Positions 15,773 to 27,860 of a stretch of 64,000 nucleotides of DNA are shown in pieces. Origin of the DNA: Trifolium pratense (lineage: Eukaryota > Streptophyta > Magnoliopsida > Fabales > Fabaceae); assembly GCF_020283565.1 (NCBI RefSeq), contig NC_060060.1, forward strand, positions 64,341,257 to 64,405,256, written 5' to 3'. Within the stretch, counting starts at the first letter, position 1; each line of letters starts with the position of its first letter. The position numbers and the translations under genes are program-made. Below the pieces are notes generated by a model, which did not search any database, had not been told where the DNA came from, and worked only from the letters and a program-made list of their open reading frames with translations.

Positions 15773-16532
15773 CTGTTTTTGTTTTGTTGGACAGACTCCG
15801 ACATTTTTACAGGCTTCTTGCTACCCTGATGTTATTTCTCTATGAACTAGATCAATTAGATGTGTGTTTCCCTATTTTTGTAAGACTGGGTCATATGCTC
15901 ACAAAAATATGTACACATATTTGTGAATGTTGTGGCTCATGCTTATTAGTACCAAATATGTATACATATTTGTGAATGTTGTAGCTCATGCTTATTAGTA
16001 CCATAATTAAGAGTGTAGTTCTGATTGATCCCAAAAACAGTGTATTTATAGGTACTTACATTCACCGTATTTGTGTGTCTATTTAACATTATTGTTATTG
16101 TAAATGTCCTCAATATCATTCTTCTCATATTAATTCCTTCATCGACATAAGCTTTATAAATATTTCCTCTTACATAACTAGGAGTGTTCATGATTCGACT
16201 TAGGATGGAAGATCAAACCGAATTGAATCATTATAACAGTTCGTTAAAACTGAATTGAACTGGTATAAAGATTAGGGACATTGATTTTTGTGTTTTCGAA
16301 CCGGAACTACCTTTACCAAAAACTGAACTGGGCATTTGTTAATCAAACTGAGTATTAGGATTACTAAAAAAACAAATTGAAACGTTAAACCAAACAAACT
16401 GCAACAAATAGTTCATGGACTGAATTGAACCCTTCCATTCAATTTGTGAACTGTCCATCACAATTCTTTTTGGTGTAGTTTAGTTTAACGGTTTGGTGTT
16501 TTTTTATTGTTTTTAAAGACAACTATCACAAA
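15773..16532. other. Spacer between JAZ and tRNA-Glu
   Basis: It holds the JAZ 3' flank, a short duplicated phrase (ATATTTGTGAATGTTGT near 15918 and 15966), and an AT-rich stretch at 16195-16500 rich in 'aaccgaa/ttcggtt' words that looks like an old transposon but has no definable ends. Confidence 0.4.
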
Positions 16533-16605
16533 TCCGTTGTAGTCTAGTTGGTCAGGATATTCGGCTCTCACCCGAAAGACCCGGGTTCAAGTCCCGGCAA
16601 CGGAA
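16533..16605 (+). tRNA. tRNA-Glu (anticodon CTC)
   Basis: 73 nt that fold as a complete cloverleaf. The acceptor stem TCCGTTG pairs with CAACGGA, followed by discriminator A. The D arm contains TAGTCTAGTTGGTCAGGATA. The anticodon stem TTCGG/CCGAA encloses loop CTCTCAC with anticodon CTC. The T arm CCGGG-TTCAAGT-CCCGG contains the B box GGTTCAAGTCC. There is no intron. CCA is not encoded, as expected for a nuclear tRNA gene. A T-run follows at once. It lies in the 3' flank of the cyclophilin-like gene on the opposite strand. Confidence 0.95.
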
Positions 16606-16607
16606 TG

Positions 16608-16614
16608 TTTTTTT
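16608..16614 (+). terminator. Pol III T-run terminator of tRNA-Glu
   Basis: Seven consecutive T residues begin three bases after the tRNA discriminator, the standard Pol III stop signal. Confidence 0.8.
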
Positions 16615-16838
16615 ATTAAATGAAATAAATACTGTATATGTATATCCATTCTTAAATGGAAGCTCTTTCCTGAAATTACAGCAAATGTTAAATAAATGTT
16701 TATACCAAAAAAGTAACAAAGAAAACATGAAGAAATTACACAACAAACGTTTTATCAACAGATTGAAAATGCGTATAAGCTTTGGAACCAAAAAGAATTG
16801 AAACCTACATGAACCAACCAACACATTGTTACAAATTT

Positions 16839-19800
16839 TCAATCTTGGCTGTTTTTATTGATTCTTCTGAACAAGAAAGGAACAGGTTTTTCCAAAACGG
16901 TGACGTTAACATTGTTCCAAACATCAGGTAATGTGGGGAGTGCAGCAATTTTCTCGGCAACATTCATGTCTTCCGGAAGAACAGAACCGAAGACAGTGTA
17001 TTCTTGTTTCCACTCTGAATGATCAGCTAGGCTAATAAAGAATTCTGGACCAGAACCAATCAAAGCAACTGAGCCTCTTCTTAAGATTGGACAGTCTTCC
17101 AAAGGAAGTTTATTGAATGGTGTGCCTTGTGCTTCTAATGTCCCTTGAATTAATGCAAATGGGGGACCAAAACCAGCCTGCAAAATAAGGACTCATTTAC
17201 TATAATCCAACACTACAGAGATATGAAGCACTTATAGAAGACACAGACACCGAACACGACCCTGGCGCGTAGATACCGATAATAGTTGGAGAAAATTAAA
17301 GTGATTGAATGTAAATACATGTGACGTGTCAGACACCAACACATGTTGGCCACTAGACATGCCTTCAATGTGAAATGTCTATGATACACAGCTACCACGC
17401 ACTGTACAAACATTATGACATCTTTCATTTAGACTGATAATGTGGAAATAAATTGTGTTCCTTTGGAAATAGTGGAATACTATTATGCAAATGGCCTCAA
17501 CAGAAGCACACTAATTTTTTCGTAATCTCATTTCGATTTGGACAAAAAAAGCAGTAGTCTTAGAAACAATGAATGTATCAAAATTTGTACCAATAACATG
17601 AAATAGAAATACTTAATTCTCTTTGTCAAAAAAAAATACTTAATTCTCATCTATACCATATGTGACCGGAAGGGAAAGAAATTTTCCGGGAAGAAAAGAG
17701 TCCTAAAAGGGATTGCCGGTTTATTCAAAATATATATAAGGGACATCGAAATCCATTTTAGTTAGGAAAACTCTTGACATTTTCTGTAGCCATGTTATCG
17801 ATTATAAAATGTCTATTGCTCAAGCATCAACTCTTATGGTATGCAAAAGTGCAAACATGGCTCATTCTTGATAAAAAAAATCCAGAGACTTATTGAATTG
17901 AAATTTGTATCTGTAAACAGGATGTTCTTCACACTGAAAATAATGTATACAGTTTTAAGGATCTAAAAGATTAAAATGGCTACCAGAAAAATATGTGGAT
18001 AATATAGAACTCGACAAAATGCTAAATAATGGCAATGAGAACAAAATTTTAAAGCAAATACTCATAACAAAATTGTATTGACAGTTGTAGAGTGATATAG
18101 ATGTGAATGGTTTATCTTACATTTTTTATGTGGTTTCCTTCTGAATCCCATGATTGACCTCGACTCTCTGCACGGTAAAATTGACAGCCTGCACAATGGC
18201 GCATAGGCAACAACTCTAGAATATAGGCAACTGTGTGTGGAGCACAGTCAGGGAAAAGCTGCATCAGATAAAGAATCTCAAAAGTTAAACATGTTTTTAA
18301 CTCATCATGACTAGGAGATTCAAATATAAAGCAGCGAGGATTCATAGTGTAAGCAGAAACAAAATTCTGAGGTTCAAATATGAAATCATCACTACTAAAG
18401 AAACATGGAAAGCATGTGTGACGAAAATAATATGTCATTGCTACAACATCAAAGCATTTGGATTTTCAAAATCAGGAGCACTTACTTTTATATGAAGAGT
18501 TCCGTGTTCAGTTTCCAATCCAATAATACCCTGAAAATAAGATGAATTAAAAATAATATTGAAAAATAAGACAACCCTTCATGAGTTGAACAAATTCCAA
18601 CTGTGCAATACATTACATCATAATAGACCAAAAAGATGTAAACCAAATTGTTGAAGAAAAAAAAAATCTTGCAACTAACAGCAAAAGAAACATGTATTTT
18701 AGATATAATTAGCATCAGAACCCATTGAGGAAAAACCTTAATAACTTTCTTTCAGGTTCAGCATGCATTGTTAAGCCAGCCTCTGAACAAGAATTTTAAA
18801 TGGCGCACCAGTAATTTGATTTAGATATATTTCATTTCTTTTTCTGAGATTACACTACCAAGTCAATTTTATAAATAGTATATGATTAATTTAAATAACC
18901 AAACTTGTCTTACCTCGCCTTTTCCAAAGATGAGACCAGAAGTCCAACTAATTGTCTCCCCAAGAGGTGCTTCTTCTTGCCGCTCAGGAGCTAAGCTGTC
19001 CTTTTGTTTCTTCAACCAACACTGAATCAACAAAATCGAACGCTATGACTTATAAGCTCAAGGTCAACTTTTTTATTAAGAGATTAAAAATTCCTTTGCA
19101 AAATGGAAAACTAAAAAGATGGTCTTGAACCCAAATGAACTCTATAGTACTGCATAAGTTCAATCCAAAAGAATTTGCAAAAAGCCATAACAGAAACCAA
19201 TTCAGTGGCATGATGATTCCCATTGGTTTTACTTGCCAACATCTCAACCTCTAAGATACTAATTTTTAACTTCACATTCAAAAAACACCTCATAAGTGGG
19301 TTGGACACACTTTGCTAATCCAAGTCTAAACATGCAAATTCCTGAAATGCACTGAATCATGCCGCAAAATTAATGAACTTGCTTTTTGCACTTCGATATT
19401 TTAGCACTTACTACTCACAACCATTTAAAACAAAAACAGTTTTTTTTCCCACACTTTGCATTCTCATGCTCACACTACCAAGTACCACTACCAACCAAAT
19501 AAGAAATCAGGCTGCATAAAATTGAGGACGAATATTAAAAAACACGGGTAAGACAAGCTCGTGTGTGCCTTCGGAATCATATAGTGCATGTTTAGATTAG
19601 CAGTGAGTTTGGTGGAATCACTGCCACCGTGATTTTGACAAAAACTATACTTTCGAGTTTTAAATGATATATATGAAGTCATTTGAAATTATAGTGTGAT
19701 CTAGTCCAAGATTCACCTCAAAAACTCTAAACAAAGAAACAAAATTAGCAACACCAATTCCAAATGGATGGACCCAAATGGAAAGGAAAATTGACAAAAT

Positions 19801-20434
19801 AAAAACTGAAAAACTATGAAGCAATGACACATTCACAACAAATACATACACCAGACACAACACTACACTAATACTAACACGTAGACACCAATACTAATTT
19901 AGAAACTAAAATTTATTAAATGTAACTACATGTGTCAGTGTCGACACTACAAAATCAACATATCATTAAATGTAATTAAATGTGCCAGTGTCGTGCAGAG
20001 ACTAACAAGCAACATATTAAATATAATTACATGTGTCAGTGTCGTGTTACCTCGCCGAATTTTGAGCCACAAGCTTGACGATTACCACAAAACACCCAAG
20101 TATCACAAAGACAAGGACCATCTTTTCCAGTACACATAGATTTACAAGCATTACAACAACCTTCAGAAGTATTGAATTTGAAATCAGAACCCCATTTCAC
20201 AGCTGAACCCCAAAGTTCCAAATTTTCAATCCCTCTACAACACCCACCAACAACATTCTTCTCACCAACCAAATCCAAAGATGACGTTGACCCAATTCTA
20301 AACTCAGAAACAGAACCACTTCTAGTTATCACAGAGAGAAAAACATAAACCAAACCACAAGAACCCAAACACACCAAAAGAAGAATCAACCGGTTTAATA
20401 AAGTAGCGTTTGGTTCAAAGTTTTTACGACCCAT
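16839..20434 (-). CDS. Membrane-anchored cyclophilin-like peptidyl-prolyl isomerase
   Basis: Five minus-strand exons: 20051-20434, 18914-19021, 18486-18530, 18121-18258 and 16839-17177, 1014 nt, 337 aa. A hydrophobic segment at about 16-36 follows a short basic N-terminus, giving a likely type II signal anchor. Next comes a cysteine-rich luminal region (about 65-128, with GCCNACKSMC and PCLCDTWVFC). The C-terminal half is a divergent cyclophilin fold, with GTLHIKLFPDCAPHTVA, then CQFYRAE, FALIQGTLEAQG and FGSVLPEDMNVAEKI. It resembles plant Golgi/ER cyclophilin-like proteins of the CYP21-4 kind. The active-site FHR is replaced by FYR, so isomerase activity is uncertain. The exon 1 donor abuts a MITE-like repeat. 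The frame is complete. Confidence 0.85.
17220..17385. mobile_element. MITE of the ATGAAGCAC family in cyclophilin intron 4
   Basis: It begins ATATGAAGCAC, then AGACACAGACACCGAACACG and later ACATGTGACGTGTCAGACACC. These are the same words in the same order as the GDH intron 4 copy. The right end is less clear. Confidence 0.45.
19845..20050. repeat. Repeat block ending at the cyclophilin exon 1 splice donor
   Basis: Three diverged units of about 60 bp carry TACATGTGTCAGTGTCG or close variants (near 19928, 19979 and 20030). The left end has CAGACACAACAC. The last unit ends GTCAGTGTCGTGTTAC at 20050 and exon 1 starts at 20051. The family matches the GACACC-type MITEs elsewhere in the window. 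Confidence 0.6.
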
Positions 20435-21195
20435 TAAAGAATTTGCAAAACCCAGAAAAATTTACAAGGCGTTGACCATAAAATGAAGGTGGAGATCGAA
20501 TGAATGAATACAAAGAGATATAGAGAGACAGAGTGTTTGACTATGCTAGCTGGTAGTTACTGTTACGACAACTTGATGTGTTTGTTTTTTTGGTTTGATT
20601 TGGAAATTGGATCAATTCTGCTATTAACATTACTGTTTTTTTTTTTTTTTGAAGCAAAACATTACTGTTTTTTTAACAATGGAAAATGAGGTTTTGGAAA
20701 GTTGTGTGAATGACTGAGTTCAATAATTAATAAAAGAAATTGCTTAAATGATTGAATAGTGAGAAAAAAAAAATTAAATTCAGGAGAATTCACAATGTTG
20801 TGCATCGTAAAAGGAGAGATTCTGAAAATATTAATTACAATTAACTGTCGTGAAAATTTCATACATATCATTATGAGTTTGAGTTTTATTTTTTATCTTA
20901 GTTGAAAATTGAGATGGGTATATAAATACCTAAATTTTATTGGTTTGGGTTTTCAAAAGGCACATTCGCCCCCGCTTCGACAGGTTGCAATAGGTCAATA
21001 TATTATCATTGAAATAAAACTCAAGTTATAATCGATTATGATTTTTAAGTAGCAGTTCTTAACTCATGATGGTCGGTGATGACTGAGCATGCAATGAACC
21101 GTGGTGAAAGCTCTTCGATCATGGTGGTAAATATACTTGTAAACACTCATATATTCAAATTAGTGGGATAATTGAAGTGTGTAACCCAACCTATG
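20435..21195. other. Cyclophilin upstream region and spacer
   Basis: It is AT-rich with several T and A runs. No gene, RNA or clear repeat was seen. Confidence 0.5.
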
Positions 21196-21780
21196 TTTTT
21201 TTTTTGAACCAAACAAACTTACTGCATTTCATTAATTATCAAAAGTTCAATACATGAAGGAATAATCTCAAATCTATGGAAACTAGTCCAGGAATTGGCC
21301 GCCTTAGCTAAAGTGTGAGCAACCGAATTCACTTGTCTCCTAATAAACTTAACTTCAAAGTTCACACATGATAACATAACAAGAATAATTTCATTAACGA
21401 TTGAAAGAAACTCTGAATTGCCTCGCCGTTTGGTACGAATAGCATCAACCAACACTTGAGAGTCGCTTTCAAACTGGACGCTTTCAAAACCTCTACTCTT
21501 AGCTTCATTCATAGCTTGCAATAGTGTTCATGCTTCACCCTCCTCTGTTGATAAGGTCAGTTGCTGCCACTGCGTAATTCCAGCCATAAACTCACCAGAA
21601 TTATTACGAAAACAAGCACCCATCGCGGTCCTACCTGCACCGACAAAAAATGCTGCATCTACATTGCACTTTAACCATCCTATACGAGGCTTTTCCCACC
21701 GAATGGTGCTGGCAAGCGAAACATCATGATCATCGTTACTTCGCAATTTATGGACGGCATGTTTAGTATTACAATGAATG
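21196..21780 (-). pseudogene. 5'-truncated LINE: RNase H end of ORF2 with poly(A)
   Basis: On the minus strand a frame reads GWLKCNVDAAF, MGACFRNNSGEF, a Glu-containing STEEGEA, then ESDSQVLVDAI and a C-terminal VAHTLAKAA. This is the plant LINE RNase H domain, with its D-E-D residues present. An in-frame TGA at 21528-21530 falls where the family usually has Trp. The frame stops at 21219 and a run of ten A (minus strand, 21196-21205) follows, as expected for a LINE 3' end. Upstream reverse transcriptase sequence is absent. No target duplication was found. Confidence 0.75.
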
Positions 21781-22201
21781 TATCAAAATTTTGGTGACAT
21801 TATGTAATTTTGCAGAAACTACACTCTATTATTTTTTGGAAAATCATGATGACCCTCCCTTTAAGAAGAAGACACGTAATGCTTCATGAAAAATTCGCGA
21901 TAAAGTTTTCGCTATGTATAGCAACACTAAACCTATCATATATCAAACGTCAAATAATATACAAGAAAAAACATGTAAAGATAAACATGACTAATAACCA
22001 TTCATCACGTCAAAAGCAAAAAAACACAGCTAGCAATTATCATCTTAAAGCAATTCCTTTGCAACACTTTCTCTTAAGATATGATCACAACATAAACTAG
22101 TTTTGCATTTTGTTTAAGATAATTTATTTGTGTCCAAAATGTGAAGAATGCTTATTGCTACATAACAATTGTATACAAATCAGATAATGACCACAAATTG
22201 G

Positions 22202-25200
22202 TCACACAAGTTCCACTTTCACAAAGTCATCACAATTAACATCAACAACTTTCTCTTCAACATTCCCATCAACGTTAACATTAGCAACATATGTTGTTCT
22301 TGCTTCTTGTAGAATTTGCATGATTTCTTCTACGCTTTGTTGCCTAGGTAATTCATCATTTTCTGTTTCTTGGTAACATTTTCTACCAGGTTCAACAGTT
22401 TCTTTAGGCATGTATCTCAAAAACCAAGAGTGTTGTTGTATCTCTGGGATCGTGATCCTCTTTAGCATAGATTACAAAAAATAATAATTATTTTCAATAT
22501 ACAAGAACTATATATATTTTACTTAACTACTAATCGAGTTAAGAAAAATTGTCGTCTTTTAACATTTCACTTTCACATTCTTAAGCTGAAATAAATTTTT
22601 TGCTAGGCCTATTAGCATGACACATGCGTGTTTTAACTTTTAATTAGTGTTTTAGAGTCCAAATAAGATGAGAATTAGAAGTTTTTTTTTCTTCTAAAAA
22701 TTGGTTCAAATAAGATGTTCTTAATATCTTTTTAAGAAAATCTTTTTTGATAATAATTGATTACACTTGATGTGCTAGTTTAGCGGTAAGAGATTACTTT
22801 TGCAACTTCAAATACTGAGTTCAAATTCATTCGAAAACAGTTGTAAAATGATTATTATTACCGGTGATTAATAAATAAAAAATTCCATTCCCCACTTTTG
22901 TTTTTAAAAAATTGATAATTGATTTACTTTTAAACAAAATAGTTTTCACTACCGTAAACAAACACAAATAACATTTTTTTTAAATAAAAAAAAAAAAAAA
23001 CTTAAAAAAATATATATTTACCTTAGCTGGATTGGCAACAAAAATCCTAGAGAGGAGATGCCTACAGTCTGCAGATATACATGCATAGCCAGGTATGGAG
23101 TATTGAACATCCACTATTTTCTGCAAGAAAAAAAAACTGAGTATATTAATTTCTTGCTATAGTCTGTGGATCAAAGATATTAATTAGCCATAATAGAACT
23201 TTTTCATTAAAGTCAATAGCTCACCTTAATAATCTTTCTGAAATTTTTAGGATCTTCTGGATCTTGAAATGGGTATGATCCAACTAGCATGACATAAAGA
23301 ATAACACCACATGACCAAACATCCGCAGGCTACAAAATTGCCAATTTGAGAAGGAAATTTAGCATTCATGATGAATTGTAATATATTGGGCGCATGTTTG
23401 AATTGCCTGAGATTGACTTTCACAAAATCACGGTGCTATTGTGATTTTACCGAACTCACGTTAATAATTCAACTGTATATACATTTTATGTGAGTGATAG
23501 CAATAGGGGCGGCCTTAGGAAGGTGCAAACAGCTCTACAGAGCTGGGCCTTCAAATATTTGGGGCCTGAATTTTAGGTTGTCATCCGACCACAATCAAAA
23601 TACTTTGTAATCACTACAATCGCATATATCTATTGTTGAATCAAGATCTGGCGAACGTCATTCTCAGACTTCATCCGATCATATTTTAAAGATATACTCT
23701 CCAACTATAAATCGTCTGGCCTTTATCCAACGATTAAGAAATGTTAATTGTAGCGAATAACTGATATTTTGACCGAACCAAATCCAATTAGTATTTAAAC
23801 ATAATTAATAGACAAATTTTTTAGAATACCTTTCCATCATACTCCTGTGACTGTCTAGATAAAATCTCTGGTGCAATGTATGCAGGAGTTCCAACCACTG
23901 ATTTGGGTCGAGAGTGCAGCAGAGTAGACTGCAAATGAATATAAAATTTAAAAATAGGAAACTCAACTAACAAATATATGAAAAAAACTACTTCATAACA
24001 AAGAAAAAAAGTTCATTTTAAGAGATGATATATATTTTTAACCTTAGAGTAACCAAAGTCACAAATTTTGAGTTGAGGAGTTCTTGGATTTCCATCCAAT
24101 AGAGTGTTCTCCAATTTCAAATCCCTATGACAAATTTGCTGCAATAGAATGTATAAGATGATTATGACATTATGAATTAAAAAAAGAAATTCTGAATGTG
24201 CATACCATGGAATGCATGTACTGGACTCCAGATATTAGTTGCTGGAAGAAATATCTTGCCTGTAACATATATATACGAAATTAATAATAATATAAAAAAT
24301 ATATACTCGATACTATATAAATGTATGTGCGTGCGCGTGCACATGCGTCAAGTATATATATATAACAGTTTTAAACCTCCTTTTCAGTAATGCGACCCTT
24401 AGGGATAATGTTAGAGGCTATCCTATGAAATAGTTCACCACCATTAGCATATTCAAGGACAATCGCCAAATGAGAGGGTGTCACAAATAACTGCATAAAT
24501 AAAAATAACTATCATTCAAAATTTGTTGTATATAGTTTATTTGATTGAGATATTAAAGTACGAAAATAATAATGCAGATATACAAAAATGTGTGTGTCAA
24601 TTTTGTATATTTATAAAATGGGATTTAGATTGTGTGCGGTGTAATCAATTATATATAGATCTTATAATTAAAATTAAAGTGAATAAGATTTTAATGCAAA
24701 TTTTATTTTTATAAATTTAAAATATGCACGAATTTCAAATTTAAAGTTGTGACTATTTCCGTGCCAACACACAATTGCGATGTAAATCTTTATAAAACCA
24801 CAACAATGAAGCATTAACATTTATTTTTATTTTGATCTGATCAAAGAATAAACAATTTTAAGGTTAGGAAAACAAAGTCTCAATTACCTCTTTGAAATTG
24901 ATGATATGTGGATGGTTTAAAGATCTATGATTAATTATCTCCCTTTCAACATTCTCATCGATCTGCAAATATAACAATGTCGGAAATTTAGTTACGTAAT
25001 ATAATCATAATTAAGCTTAATGAATAAATCATTAATATAGTGCTGAGTTTGTTCATATGGGTCCAGACCTAGCACCATAGTGGAAGACTTATGTCTATCT
25101 TCTATAAAGGGTTGCAGAGCTCTCATGAAATCGTATGCTTGAAAGTTGGATAAAATTCAACACAATATTATACTTGCTAGACTGTTCTAATATGACATTA

Positions 25201-25918
25201 CACACTCACAACATCTTCACATCAAGCTATCAATTCATTCACACATAGATCTACTACATTGTGTTACACCAATCAATAAAATTTAATTGGTGATGTAATT
25301 GTAATCTAATTAAACTTGACAATGACCACAATCAATAAAATCTCATGATGATTTTATGAATATATCACAAAAAATACACCAATCAATAAAATTTAATTGG
25401 TGATGTAATTGTAATCTAATTAAACTTGACGATGACCACAATCAATAAAATCCCATGATGATTTTATGAATATATCACAAAAAATACACCAATCAATAAA
25501 ATTTAATTGGTGATGTAATTGTAATCTAATTAAACTTGACAATGACCACAATCAATAAAATCCCATGATGATTTTATGAATATATCACAAAAAATAAATC
25601 CACAAGAAATCAGCTTTTGGTATATATAACGTTGTCCTGATTTACAACTTACCTACAACCGAAATTTCAACATCATAGGAGAAAAAAAAATGATAGTGAT
25701 GTTGCTTATCATAAAAACTCAGGCCAAAATGAAAATTCAATTGGGGATCAACAATTTAATATTGAATATTTGTGAAAATAAATAAATGAGACCTTCTCTC
25801 CTCTTTGAATGTACTTGATAGCAACAAGTTCTCCGGTTTCGATGTTTTTGGCCAACTTAGTCACGGCAAAGTTGCCGGAACCAAGTACATGCATTACCTC
25901 GTAACGTTGTTCCTCCAT
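22202..25918 (-). CDS. SnRK2: SnRK2 serine/threonine kinase, copy 1
   Basis: SnRK2 kinases act in osmotic-stress and ABA signalling. Nine minus-strand exons: 25793-25918, 24888-24962, 24377-24490, 24206-24259, 24043-24138, 23830-23928, 23225-23329, 23022-23120 and 22202-22459, 1026 nt, 341 aa. Visible are the glycine loop GSGNFAV near 13-19, K35, HRDLKLEN at 127-134, DFG at 150-152, the SnRK2-type activation segment [10 protein letters not shown], and APE at 174-176. The C-terminal tail has [10 protein letters not shown] followed by an Asp/Glu-rich end. Exon 3 carries about four extra residues (ASNIIPKGR) compared with paralogue 2. The nine-exon layout is typical of the family. Intron 1 holds three 110-bp tandem repeats. 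All exon phases agree and no break was found. Confidence 0.93.
22765..22880 (+). mobile_element. Possible tRNA-derived SINE remnant in SnRK2-1 intron 8
   Basis: GCTAGTTTAGCGGTAAGAG looks like an A-box region, and TGAGTTCAAATTCA about 35 nt later like a degenerate B-box. No target duplication or clear tail was found. Confidence 0.25.
25271..25598. repeat. Three 110-bp tandem repeats in SnRK2-1 intron 1
   Basis: AATCAATAAAATTTAATTGG recurs at 25271, 25381 and 25491, exactly 110 bp apart. Copies differ at only a few bases (for example TCTCATGATG and TCCCATGATG). Each contains CCAATCAATAAAATTTAATTGG, a partly palindromic core. The array lies wholly in intron 1. Confidence 0.95.
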
Positions 25919-26518
25919 TATCAACTCTCACCAACCCAAAATGTTGAAGAATGGTTATTTAGGATGATTAAGGTTTTGGCTTTTATTCTTTTTCTCAGGC
26001 GAGAAAAAAGGGTAAATTAACTTGTAGTGTTTGTGAAGCTAAGTTGAGTTGAGTGTCTAACAAAACAAACTTAGAGGTTTGTGTATTTGTATGATGATAG
26101 CTCAATTGGAGAGCATGATACATTCTATTAAAAAGTCTTTATAAATTAAGCTAAGAAATCATAAAAAGATATTTATTGAATATATTCATTTTTATTGTTA
26201 TATCAATAAAATTCAATGAAACTTTACTGTTTTTTAAAAAGTAGATTTTATCTTTTTTGGTAGTTTTTTCAATTCTTATTAAAAAAGTCTTTATACCTAA
26301 CCAAAAAATAAAAATCTTTGTAATTAAGTTAACAAATTATGAAAGGTTTTATTTTATTAGGAAAAAGAAAAAGTAGATTTTATTTTTTTAGTAGTTTTCT
26401 AATTCTTATTACATGAATCTAAAAGTTGTGCTCATTTCCATTCATTTACTACACAAGTACTGAGTACATACGTTATACATTTTTTAGTCCATGTCATTAG
26501 TTTTAGTTAAAAAACTAA

Positions 26519-26771
26519 TGGCAAATGCTAGTGGCTTGGACACTATTTAAAATCTTAAATAGTAAATATTAATAGAATTTTTATAGAAATTTATAAAGTC
26601 GGCGTATTGGAAAATCGTTAGCAAGACCCTAAACTAAAATGGTAAATAAGTAAATTGTATAATTAACTTTTTAAAATTATAAAAAAAAAATACTTGTTTT
26701 TTCTAATGTGAAATTTACTTCTTTTTGGCTTGCTTAATTAGTGCTCCCGAAACATTAATTAGCATGACCAT
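26519..26771. mobile_element. Degenerate MITE related to the 28.8-kb copy
   Basis: AAATGCTAGTGGCTTGGACACT on the left and TAGTGCTCCCGAAACATTAATTAGCATGACC on the right resemble the ends of the 28768-28935 element in inverted arrangement. It is diverged and non-coding. Confidence 0.35.
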
Positions 26772-27189
26772 TTGTCAAATAACAATTAGACTATACTTGG
26801 TAATGTCAATAAATTAGTTTATAATTTATTGGTATGTTTTATAGTAAAAAAAAAATTGTTTGGTAACATATTGTGTATCCATTGATATATTTACTTTTAA
26901 AGTTATTTTTTATCGATATTACTCGTGACAATTGCAACCGTTGAATAATATATTGTTTACTTATTTTTCTTTACAGTGTAGAGAGATATTGTTTACTAAT
27001 TATGTGGAAAGATATTTTTATTGATTGAAAATGAAAAAAAATAAAAACTTCAAATTTTCAAAATTATTATAGGTCGTAGAGAATATTTACAATGTATATT
27101 TATCCTCTCAAAAATAAAATATAATTTATATTTAATGCTACAGATTTATTTAATGTCCCCTTTATTAAAAATTTCTGACTCTATCACTG

Positions 27190-27860
27190 ACCAAAAGATC
27201 CATAAAATTTAAAATCAAGTGAACTTGGTCTAGGTGTTGATCTTGCTTCATGTACAATTCACATGATTTCTTCGACACTTTGTTGGCTTGATAATTGATC
27301 TTTTGGTGTTTCTTTGTAACTTCTCTATCTAGGCAAGTGTTTCAAAAACCAAGGGTGTTATTTTATTAATGAGATTGTGATCCTCTTTAACATAGATCAT
27401 AAAATAATGTTTTCTCCGTTCCTTTTTCTTTGTCGTTTTAAAAAAAAAACAGTAAATTAAGAAAGTGTATTTTTACACCTTATCTTCCTATTATACCTTT
27501 ATTTTAATTCACCAATAAATTCCTCTTTTTTTTTTGCACACACTTTCTCTTTCCAATAAATTTAATATATTATGTACAAAAAAACAAATTTAATGTTACT
27601 ATGTACCAAAAAAAAAACAATAAAAAGATTATATAAAAAAGTTTAGTAAAAAAAAATAGATACAATAAAAAGATTTATAAAATTTAGTCAATAAAAAAAA
27701 TATTAGGAAGGAGGGTATAATAGACAAAATATAACCTTAAATTATCAAAACGACAAACAATTTAAAACAATTTTTTTTTTCTAAAACGACAAAGAAAAAG
27801 AAACGGAGGGAGTAATAATTAGTTTCATTATACAAGAACTAGATATACTTTATTTATTTG
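27190..27860 (-). pseudogene. SnRK2 exon-9 relic (third copy), interrupted by a MITE
   Basis: From about 27215 to 27395 the minus strand matches the last exon of SnRK2 copy 2 (47355-47585). It shares the CTCTTTAACAT splice border, the codons for HPWFLK, and a serine/glutamate tail, but has small indels that break the frame. The matching intron sequence ATAATTAGTTTCATTATACA resumes at 27815 after a Stowaway-like element and fades near 27860. No other exons of this copy are present. Confidence 0.75.
27408..27814. mobile_element. Stowaway-like MITE inside the SnRK2 relic
   Basis: The left end CTCCGTTCCTTTTTCTTTGT and the inverted right end CTCCCTCCGTTTCTTTTTCT are the classic Stowaway terminus, and the flank is TA-rich. 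The surrounding sequence is continuous with the intact paralogue when the element is removed, so its limits are well supported. Confidence 0.8.
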
